This document shows positions 55,645 through 64,000 of a stretch of 64,000 nucleotides of DNA, in pieces. The notes below the pieces were generated by a model that did not search any database, was not told where the DNA came from, and saw only the letters and a program-made list of their open reading frames with translations. The position numbers were made by a program, and so were the translations under genes. Origin of the DNA: Neoceratodus forsteri (taxonomy: Eukaryota; Chordata; Ceratodontiformes; Ceratodontidae); the NCBI GenBank assembly GCA_016271365.2, contig CM057452.1, positions 831,698,001 to 831,762,000 of the forward strand, given 5' to 3'. How positions within the stretch are numbered: the first letter of the stretch is position 1; every line of letters begins with the position of its first letter.

Positions 55645-58600
55645 TGTTTTTTCTAATCTGTGGGCAGTCCCAAAAATCCTGTTTGCAAGGAAGTACTAAA
55701 CACATCAGTCAGGGGTGCCGTCAACACCTCTGCCAACTCCTTTAGCATGCGAGGATGTATCCCATCTGGCCTGGGTGCCTTGTCTGTCTGTATGGAGTTA
55801 AGGCCAGCCAGAAACTTTTCCACCGGGATATCACAGTCTGCTATCCCTTCCCCACTCACCCCTCCCCATCCCAATCCCCTCGCTGATGGGATGGGTCCAT
55901 TTCTTTCTCTTGTGAAGACTGAGCAGAAGTACTCACTAAGTACCTCTGCTTGTTCTGCCCCCTTTTCGGCCCACCCATCATCCTTTTTAATTCTGGCCAT
56001 CTGTTCCCTTGATTTTTCTTTTTTTCTGCTCACATATCTAAAGAAGTCTTTTTCTCTTTTCTTAATCCCCTGTGCTAATTACCTCTCTTTTGAGGCCCTG
56101 GCTGCCCTCACAACCTTGGTCACCTCCCTGGATCTCTTTATGTGTTCCTCCCTATCCTCCTTCTTTCCAGTTCTCTTGAAATCCCTGAAGGCTGCTCTTT
56201 TCTCCCTCACACTCACCTGTACCTCCCTTGTACACCAACTAGGCTTCCTGGTCGTCGTATTCTTTGTAGCACCCCTTGTGCACAAGTCTGTTGCCTCAAT
56301 CAGTCCCAACTTCACAATGTCCCATTTTTGATTAGTATCCATCTCAGGACTAAAGGTGCTCCCTCACTATGGTTGCCATCTTGCCAAAGTAAGCCCTCCT
56401 GAAGTCTGGTTTTACTACGAATGCCTACCTTACCCATGTTCAGGGAAAACCATACTGTGTTGTGATCATTCCCTACCAAGGGGTCCTCAAGCCACACATC
56501 TTATACCTGATCCCCCTCTGATAATCCCAAATGCAGGATGCTTCCCATCCTGGTCAGTCCACATACCCTCTGCGTGAAGAATACATCCTGGAACCCATCC
56601 AGTAGGGCCTGCTCCCTGGAGCTAGTGGAGGTAATTGTGCTCCAAATCCACCCCTGGTAAGTTAAAGTCTCCTACCACCACTGTATTCCCCTTGGGCAGT
56701 TCTCAGTGATGTTTGTCACTAATTCCCTGTCAACTTCCTCCACCCGAGATGGAGGCTGGTACACAAATCGCATCTTCCACCCCTTACCATTCTGGATGCT
56801 GACCCATAAGATTTCTGCTCTCCCTTCCCCATTGTCTTCCCTATTACACACTATTTCTTCCTTAATGTAGAATGCCCCCCCCCCCCACTCCCTTCCACCC
56901 TATCTCTTCTATACACGCTGCCCAGAATTGAGAGTTCCCAATCCTGGTACTGGTTGGCCCATGTTTCCGTTATGGCTGCTATGTCACTCTGCCTTCAGCC
57001 ATCACTGTTTGGAGTTCAGGTATCTTGTTCCCCAAGCTCTCTGTATTAAGGGATACCACTCTCCAGCCATTTCCCCCACCTTTCCTTCCCTCTTTTAGCC
57101 TTATAGTCCCTCCTACCCTGAATTCTGCTGCCTTCCTTGTCACCATTGGGGGGGGGGGGGAGGCTGGAAGCCTCCCATTTCCTGTGTCTTGGTCTGACTA
57201 CTTCATCCTAGCACTTGATTTAGTTTAAATGTTGTTTCTGCAAAAAATGTTCCCAGTTTATGTTTAAGAGTCCTTGTTCCCTGCCTACTCAATGATGCCT
57301 GTCAGGGTGTACACTCCCTTGTCCTCCCATACACCTCCTCAGTTTCCCACCAGTCCAAACCCCATCGTCCCACATCAATGAGCCAGCCACTCACTGAACT
57401 CCTTAATCGTCTGCTTTCTATTGGTGCTTGCCTTTGGAATCGGGAGCACTTCTGAGAAGGCAATGAACTGAAAATTATTCCCACAAACCCTGGCTAGCTC
57501 TTTAAAATCTACCTTGCACTTCTTGCAGGCTATTCTCTTCAAGGTCATTTGTGGCAGGTATAGCACCCAGTGGGCCCCCCCCCCCCCGCTGCCTCACGTA
57601 TGAAGGTTTAATGTGCTTTGCCCTGTGCACCGTCATGCCCGGTAAGCTGTCCACTCATACTGCACTACACTTATCCCCCTTGCCTCCTCATTTGATTTCT
57701 TTTATGACAGAATCTCCCACTACTAGGACCCTTTTGTCCCTTCCGCACTGCCCGTCCTATCCCTGCCAGTCCCTCCCCCGTCCTCATTTCCTTTCACTCC
57801 TCATCTTGCCTTTTTTCTTACCTTACTCCTTTTTATCACATGCTATGCTGTTTCTTGGGCTGACCCTTTCTTTTTCAATTTTACCAGAAGTTTCCTTCTT
57901 CCTGTTACCAATATTTTTCCCTCAGTATCCGTTTCCCCCAACTCAACCCCTGTTCCATGAGTGTGTACCTTACTCCCCTCATTTCCCTGCTTCCCATTTC
58001 CTATATTCCCCTTTTCCTCATCTCTTCTTGGCGTTTGTGTGCCCTCCTCTGCCCCCTTCACTCTCCTTCGATCACTTGAGGTAGCATTCCCAGATTTGCC
58101 TGTTCTGCCCGATTCTACTCCTGCCTCCCTAGCTGGAGAGTATGCCCCTTGTTTGTCCAATTCCCCCCATCTAACACATGTTGCCATGGTAGGTGTACCC
58201 ATATCCTGTTTTGTTGTTATTCCCAGACATCCTTTTTCCTGCTGTTCTTTGGTGTATTTACCGTGGCCCTATTTTCTCTAGTGGGTTCCTGCCTAATCCC
58301 CTTCTTTCCTCCATCAGTCAATTCTCCCTCTTACCTTGTGCTCGCATCCTCCAGGTATGCCAGTCTGTTCTCCTGCATTGTATTCATGCCTCAATTAGTA
58401 CTTCTTTGGCTTCCATACCCTTCCATTTTATACCCTGTCTCCCTTCCCCTACTCCCTCTAGAAGTCACTATTGACCACTCGTCCTTTCCTGTCTCTGCTA
58501 GTTCCTTGAGTCAGTTGGCTTGCCCCCCATAGTTTCTAATCTTCTTCCTGACCCTTCCTCTATATGGTCTGCCTGGCATCCAGGCCCTTTGTTGTCTCCA

Positions 58601-58720
58601 TTCTTCCTAGCTCCTGTGTGAGGTATGCAAGTTGTCTGCACACCATGCATCCCCCATTCCTCCATGCAATGGCTAGGACCATGGCAGTCCTCCATCCATT
58701 TACACCATGTAGCTCTATGT
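55645..58720 (-). mobile_element. CR1 LINE D, 3' truncated but with long 5' part
   Basis: Minus strand from 58720: Cys/coiled-coil ORF1 start (CMVCRQLAYLTQELGRM-type frame, about 58650-58600), a Lys/Glu/Gly-rich linker (58202-57843), esterase C-terminal half (FIAFSEVLPIPKASTNRK, 57470-57420), endonuclease (57080-56320, with LVGNDHNTVWFSLN near 56475), linker, and RT N-terminus DKAPRPDGIHPRMLKEL (about 55770-55720) and a SLQTGFLGLPTD-like end. The RT palm, C-terminus and 3' UTR are missing. GDSL block I is not clearly seen. Confidence 0.8.
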
Positions 58721-59264
58721 TGAAAATAAACATAACCTAAAAAACTCAGATTGAATGTAATTAAATGGAAATACTGCATTACATCCAAGACAGTTTGTAA
58801 AGTTAACTGAAGTAAAATGTGGTATTTCACACCTTGCTGCAACTAGTTTGAATTCTAAGGAATCAGACAGGCATACTGTGGAGTCTAAAGGGTGCCGACA
58901 CATCATGTTCTCATATGCTAATGCAGCTCTCAGGGACAATGAGATTTCAACAACCAGAAAATGAAGACCACAAGGCTAGTTACAGGTGCTGGTGTGAACA
59001 GTGAAAACAAACTAAAGCAAACACATATCTCCCCAATAACTACATATAAAAAGAGTTGTCTGCTGACAAGGAAACAAACAACATTTACAAGATATGAAGG
59101 TGTACTACTCCTTTTAGTAGCACATTTCACATTCATCTCGTCTTTCCTGCCCTCAACACCCAGAAGTAGAAAGTTGCACCTTTATGCTTCACCCTTACCA
59201 TGGCCAGATAAATAAACTGAAAGTCCACTTTACTGGCCTGGAGGTCATCCTGCACTGATGTGAA
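58721..59264. other. Unassigned sequence
   Basis: AT-rich; no coding motif found. Confidence 0.4.
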
Positions 59265-59990
59265 TTACTTTTTCTTTTGCAGGTGCTGCGAAAAATCTTG
59301 AAGTGTTAGCTTATCCCCCACATAGATCAGCTCCTTTCTCGTACATGTTGCCAAAACTTCTTGTCCATTCCCAAAATGATGCAGGCAACATCTAATCTGG
59401 TGAGGTTGTGCATCCACTGACAGTTTTGGGCCCAGGGCGCAATGCACCCACTCACTTTTCAGCTTGCCATCCTTAGGTTGTAGTCCCATTAATTTCTGGC
59501 AATGCCACCACACAGAAATGTTCTGGATTGACTCCCTTCTTCCCCTCTGGTAACTCTCGAAAGCAGAGATTGCTCTGTCTATTGCAATTCTCCTGGCAGT
59601 CCAGCTGATTTTGCAGGTCCTCCATTTCTTTTTCCAGGTGGGCCAACTTATCAGGCAAGGGTTGCAGCTTGTCCACCACGCCCGAGACATGGGTCTCTGC
59701 TTCACCCAGCTTGAACTGTCTGTCCCTCTGCCTATTCCTTGAGCTTCTTCTTCAGGCTCCCATCTAATTCTTCCAGCTTTGGATTCAGGGCTTTCATTAG
59801 GTGCTCTGTAATGGTCCTGGCTAGGGCCGCCATCTCAAGTACTGAACACTTCACCATGCTATGGCCTTCCCCCAGCACTTGCTGCCACCGCCTTTTATCT
59901 GCTGATTCTTCGCAGATCTCAGCTGCTTTGCCGCTGCTCCCACTACATACTCCTCCATCCCAGGTCTGTGCACCAAATCACCAACTTTAG
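59265..59990 (-). pseudogene. L1/Tx1-type LINE ORF1 remnant
   Basis: Minus strand: a coiled coil (LQPLPDKLAHLEKEMEDLQN, about 59675-59615), a SNLCFRELPEGKKG motif matching the RRM start (SNLRI.GLPEG) of L1 ORF1 proteins, then RALGPKL-type ERAHR.LG site and a CRLHHF.. stretch (DAQPHQIRCCLHHFGNGQEV, about 59430-59375) and LIYVGDKLTLQDFSQHL (CTD). Frameshift at about 59510. ORF1p binds LINE RNA. No ORF2 is adjacent. Confidence 0.7.
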
Positions 59991-59999
59991 AGCCATTTT

Positions 60000-61270
60000 C
60001 CATAGGTTAGATCACTTTAAAAAAAACTTAGTTTTATCCTGTGGAGACAAAGCTCTGGGGAAAGTGGGTACGGCTTGCCTAGCTGTTCATTAGGGCCCCC
60101 ATCTGCATTTCTGATGCAAAAAAGCAGAAACCTTCACAAAAATCCAACTACTGGCAAACTGTCTTCCATGACAGCAATAATGCGTTCTTAAAATATATTT
60201 TTAAATTAGATGCTCATCTGTTACAGGGTATTAAATAAGCTAAAAAAACTGATTCGCAGTTTTACGTGTGAAAGTGCTGATCAGCTGTGAAAAATGCATA
60301 GAATGGTTAGCAAAATTAAAAGAAAATATATAGAGTTTTATTAATTATGTCTAGTGTTGCATGGACCCTTTTAAAAATGCACAGCAGTCTACTACTCTTT
60401 TGTGGAAATGGTTAGCATTACCCCCTCGTTTGCACTGCATGTTGCTGAGTTATACCAACTATTCAATACCCTGTGTTAATCTACTTTGCTTTTTAAGGAT
60501 CCATGGGGTACAGGTGCTCACTGAGGACCCAGAGCACCAAGACTAGTAGTCCTGCAAGTCAGCCTACGGACATCACAGGTGTCTTTCTGGAGAACTACAT
60601 ATTGTACATCAAGCCAGTTAAGTCCCAGAGGCAGAAAGGATACACCCTACTATCACAGCTGAGCTAAAGTTACACATGGCAGGCAACATGTAGTTCTCTT
60701 TCTTGACTCTGTTCTGAATGCCTTTGGAGAAAATGTCTGAAACCATCCATCATCAGAGACTGCATGTGACTTATCAGTACTGGAAGAATTGAGGAATCAT
60801 CCTAAATCTCCAGATTCCAGTGAAGCGGGATGAAAAGCTGCAGTTCCCACATCCTGATGCAAGCCCAAAGCACCAAGTCTATATACACTAGCAGTCCAAA
60901 AGTGTGCACATACAGTATGGGTGTAAAGCCAGAGGACCACATAGTTGGGTGGTAGGAGGAGTCATACTTGAAGACTGTTCTGGTGACTTAGGCAGGGTTC
61001 CACTGAACATGCTAAGTGTGGATAGTGAACTTAACCTAAGAAGTCAGAACCTGTGCTACTGAGGGGGAATGTTAGCCAGAACACTGAACAAGTCCTGTAC
61101 CCTGTTGAAAAGTACCATGATAGCTTGACTTCTATATGACAGACAGAAGGGACCAGAGTTTAACGTGTCATTCAAAATGCAGCATCTCTAATATTCCAGC
61201 ACCCCTTCAGTGCAGCACTACAATGTCATGGTTGGCTACAGCCAAGGCCACTGTAATTCTGCGGTTGAGG
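60000..61270. other. Unassigned; possible DIRS-related end at 60530-61000
   Basis: GGGTGGTAGGAGGAG and CTTGAAGAC blocks at 60944-60985 match those at 880-920. The rest has no motif. Confidence 0.35.
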
Positions 61271-61273
61271 AAT

Positions 61274-61300
61274 TTGCCTCAGAATTTGCATCATGCCACA

Positions 61301-61365
<65 letters not shown>

Positions 61366-61370
61366 CATAC

Positions 61371-61416
<46 letters not shown>

Positions 61417-61688
61417 CAGAGAATCATTATTGTTGGTGAATTTTCAAACAAATATACTGTTTTCTCCATAGTGTCAGGCTTTCTTTCCCATCTCATTTAT
61501 CCTGAAGTCCCTCCTCTATGCTCAGCATATGATATCAATGACATCACATCATATTTAGCCAATGACAGGACTGCATTCTGCCAGAGAAGTGAATAAATCA
61601 TGCCGCAGAAATCAGAAAATGCTGCCGCAGAAGCCAAGGAGCCCTGCTGCAGAGATCAGAAAATTCTGCCGCAGAACACCTGGGCCTG
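61274..61688 (+). repeat. 22-bp minisatellite interrupted by TA and CA microsatellites
   Basis: Five consecutive 22-bp units of the form TGC(C/T)(G/A)CAGAR...CAGAAAAT begin at 61579, 61601, 61623, 61645 and 61667. Two more degenerate units (TGCCTCAGAA, TGCCACAGAA) lie at 61276-61303, directly followed by (TA)n at 61302-61361, a short TTATACATACATA link, and (AC)n at 61381-61415. Confidence 0.85.
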
Positions 61689-61699
61689 ACTAGAGCCCA

Positions 61700-61745
61700 A
61701 TATTTCTGGTCCAGAAGCGAAAGTGCTACCAACTGAGCCACTGAA
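61700..61745 (-). mobile_element. tRNA-like head of SINE family 1
   Basis: Minus strand: CAGTGGCTCAGTTGGTAGCA then CTTTCGCTTCTGGACCAGAA, matching the head at 23192-23250 of the full-length SINE (TGGCACAGCAGGTTGCACAC, TCGCCTCTGAGGCCAGAAG). No body follows, and the B box is degraded. Confidence 0.6.
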
Positions 61746-61749
61746 ACTT

Positions 61750-62340
61750 GCATACGAAACTGACTACAGTTAATGTCAAAAACATGACATCATAGCAGCA
61801 GTTTCCACCACAGTATGAAATTCATAAAAAATTATACGCCCACTTTGGCTTATAGATTTAAAAAATATATGATCATGAACTTACATACATGCTCCTTATA
61901 CTCAAGGACGCCTGGTCTTTGAAAGGACTTTTGCAGCACCCAGCCCCTAGACAGTGTTTTAAAACAAAACTGAGCCGAGCCCCTAGCCCTTAAAATGACC
62001 AACAGCTGTCCCATATGCCCTTAGGGCTTTAAAAAAAATTGTTCACTGGAATGCAGGAATGAGCCTGCATCTTCAGAGGTATGGAGGTGGGGAAATCAAG
62101 CACCCCACAGGATGCTTTCCTCCACCGGAGAGGGACAAAGACAGACTCTGCCACAACATTGGCATCTGTTTGATCAAAGGTGGCAATCTAGACAGGAGGG
62201 TTTGGGAGGATGTCAGCTGGCTCTGCACAATGTCATTCAGATGCACGTGCAGATGAACAGCGCCCCTACTACTGACATCCTGGGAGAGCAGAAAAAAAAC
62301 AGGTCCCAAGGATGACATGTGTGGTACTCTCCGACCCTGC
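61750..62340. other. Unassigned sequence
   Basis: No coding motif; only short frames. Confidence 0.4.
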
Positions 62341-62341
62341 A

Positions 62342-62960
62342 CAAAGAATAGTTACTTACCATAACAGTAAATCTTCAAGAGAATTTCCTCCTTTTTCGGG
62401 AGTCTTTTTTTTTTTTTTTTTTAATGAAAAAGGATATCGGCTTGTGAAAAAGGATTAAAAAAAAAAAAAAGGTACGTCCAAAATCCTTTTTCACGAAACT
62501 GCAAGCCATCATTATCAGGACCACCCAGAAATCTTTGCTGGCTGGGGCCACACATGTCGACGCACCTCGTCAGTTCCTTCTTATATATTATTGCCCCTAT
62601 AGTTAGGGTTAAGTAGGCACTTTAATGTTAAACCTCAAACTTTTGTACTTTAAAATAACTCTGCAACTGTTCAATGGATTTGCACAAACTTTGGCATGCC
62701 CTGTCTCGTGGGGTAGCTCTCTTGACTTGCCAAGTTTTGTTCTGGTCAGAATGGCGGATTTCGTGCTGCGCACAGTGCTAAATCGTTAATTCGCCTTATT
62801 TTGCACTTTGTCATCATGTGGTGCGTAGGTTTGGAAGTTCGGTCTGACATTTTCAGGGTATAAAGGACTAAAAAAATCTAAGCCCAAAATCCTTTTTCGA
62901 CAGAACAAAAAAAGATTTGTGAAAAATAAATCGTCTTGCGAAAAAGGATATATATAAAAT
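62342..62960. repeat. Region with inverted AAATCCTTTTTC motifs and T/A runs
   Basis: T-run (62405-62422), A-run (62456-62472) and the motif AAAATCCTTTTTC at 62489-62502 and 62886-62898, with its complement GAAAAAGGAT at 62424-62433, 62445-62455 and 62939-62949. The left part AGTTACTTACCATAACAG at 62349-62366 resembles the terminal repeats of DIRS elements, but this is weak. The middle has a GTTCAATGGATTTGCACAAA-type sequence of unknown family. Confidence 0.45.
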
Positions 62961-62963
62961 AAG

Positions 62964-63005
62964 GGGTCCGGCCCGGTGGTGCTGAGGTTGAGGCACTGTG
63001 CCATC
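62964..63005 (+). mobile_element. SINE family 2 head, cut by the neighbouring SINE
   Basis: GGCCCGGTGGTGCTGAGGTT then GAGGCACTGTGCC resembles the A-box region of the 63012-63379 SINE (GGCACGGTGGAGCAGAGGGC). Its continuation begins after 63391 but no B box is recognisable. Confidence 0.55.
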
Positions 63006-63011
63006 CTCTTT

Positions 63012-63379
63012 TTTTTTTTTTTTTAAATCATATATACTTTTATCAATTTTCAGTTTTCTCCCTGCCCCCCAAGGCCACAGCATACACATGCATGTGTGCA
63101 CATGGAGGAACACACCAGGATCCAGTGGTCCCTTCCACCTCTCCCCTGACCTGCATCGCTGCATCGTGCCACCTATGCACCCACCAGACCACCACCCAGT
63201 GGGAACAGGACTATTGGCGGGCATACACTTCTTTGGAGGGGACTGCCGCGGCTCAATCCCGCTCCAACTCACCCCCCTGAGCCAGCACTCCAGCGACCCG
63301 AAGTCGTTCCCAAACCCGGGTCGCCAGCATAACACAAGGTAAGGCGCAAGTGCCTCAGCCCTCTGCTCCACCGTGCCAG
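63012..63379 (-). mobile_element. SINE family 2, full-length copy with 17-bp target duplication
   Basis: CTGTGCCATC(C/A)TCTTTT repeats at 62996-63012 and 63380-63396. On the minus strand: GGCACGGTGGAGCAGAGGGC, CTTGTGTTATGCTGGCGACC, GGGTTTGGGAACGAC (B-box-like) and the A-run end at 63010-63025. The homologue is at 36507-36852 (plus). Confidence 0.85.
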
Positions 63380-63488
63380 CTGTGCCATCATCTTTTAAAT
63401 AAAGCATGATGTTGAGTGGCACCCCCCCATCTCACTATTGTATATTCCTGCTGTCTAGTAGCCTCCCCCATTCCCATACTTTTTTTTT

Positions 63489-63489
<1 letters not shown>

Positions 63490-63524
<35 letters not shown>
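63490..63524. repeat. TA microsatellite
   Basis: (TA)n of about 15 units preceded by a T-run (63479-63490). Confidence 0.9.
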
Positions 63525-63527
<3 letters not shown>

Positions 63528-64000
63528 CACTGGTGTCCTGTACCCCCACCCTCCGATTCCCATATATGGTTTTAATAATAGTGCACCAATTTGGGCACAG
63601 CTCATTGGTGTCCAGTGGTACCCCTTCCCATGTCCCTCTTAATGTTATTATTCTGTTGGTGGCCAGTGGTACTACAAACCACCCTCCGATGTCCCAGTTA
63701 ATCTGTAAATCAGAAAACCATCCAATCAATGTCTATTTTGTTTTAACCTGTTGGAGAAAAAAAAAAAGACAACTGACGCTCACAAATGCAACCCACCCCT
63801 ACCCAACCTCCCACTGTGCATCCACCTCCCCGCACCCCCTACATCCTCCCACACACACTCACTCACATGAAGTCCTCAGAATGTGAAGATCCACTCTCCG
63901 ATCAATGACATGTCTTGCTGCTTGAACCGGCAACTGCTGTATGACAGGTAAGGTAACTGCAGTTCAATTTAAACCACATTCCGGGTTGTCCTGACGCAAA
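63525..64000. other. Unassigned sequence at the window end
   Basis: C-rich low-complexity stretch at 63790-63865; no coding motif. Confidence 0.4.

Noticed and set aside
38900..58700. Long Pro/Ser/Thr/Cys-rich frames on the plus strand
   Set aside because: Antisense shadows of GC-rich CR1 ORFs on the minus strand.
61136..61596. Open frames encoding IYIYIY and HTHTHT runs
   Set aside because: Translations of the TA and CA microsatellites, not genes.

Overview
This window is non-coding vertebrate nuclear DNA made almost entirely of dead and nested transposable elements. I see no intact protein-coding gene, rRNA, functional tRNA or CRISPR array. The element mix (CR1, L2, L1/Tx1, Penelope-like, DIRS-like tyrosine-recombinase elements, a Gypsy element with integrase ahead of reverse transcriptase, hAT transposons and MITEs, a T2/Kolobok-type TTAA MITE, two tRNA-derived SINE families) suggests a non-mammalian vertebrate with a repeat-rich genome, such as an amphibian, lungfish, coelacanth or basal ray-finned fish. 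The species cannot be settled from this sequence alone.

Layout. 1-720 is the edge of a DIRS-like ORF1 (-). 952-3860 is a Gypsy-type element (+): integrase C-terminus, RT, RNase H, polypurine tract, LTR. 4806-5428 is a long foldback. 5.4-12 kb is mostly unassigned, with a SINE (9010-9290) and a perfectly bounded 227-bp MITE (11110-11336). 12070-15868 is a hAT transposase pseudogene split by a 1617-bp insertion. 16130-17202 is a hAT MITE with an 8-bp target duplication, followed by duplicated hAT fragments. 19.56-21.54 kb is a LINE RT (-), interrupted by a 428-bp insert (20802-21229) whose apical loop carries a near-canonical hammerhead ribozyme. 22427-23060 is a T2-type MITE, 23192-23626 a tRNA-SINE, and 23690-24670 a Penelope-like RT remnant. 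26.4-31.5 kb is a nested stack of CR1 copies. 31.7-37.5 kb is a DIRS-like element (-) with its own insertions. 38.9-42.3, 43.0-44.1, 46.7-52.7 and 55.6-58.7 kb are further CR1 copies. 44.8-46.2 and 53.5-55.4 kb are L2 copies (+). 59.27-59.99 kb is an L1-type ORF1. The last 4 kb holds a 22-bp minisatellite with TA/CA expansions and two SINEs.

Relationships. The autonomous elements (CR1, L2, L1, Penelope, hAT, DIRS, Gypsy) are all broken by stops, frameshifts, truncations or nested insertions. The short elements are SINEs that would depend on a partner LINE, and MITEs that would depend on a transposase. The most unusual object is the hammerhead-bearing foldback at 20802-21229. Also notable are the tandem 380-bp TATA-containing monomers upstream of a CR1 ORF1 and the integrase-before-RT order of the Gypsy remnant. 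Positions were read by eye; family names rest on protein and terminal motifs, not on database searches.
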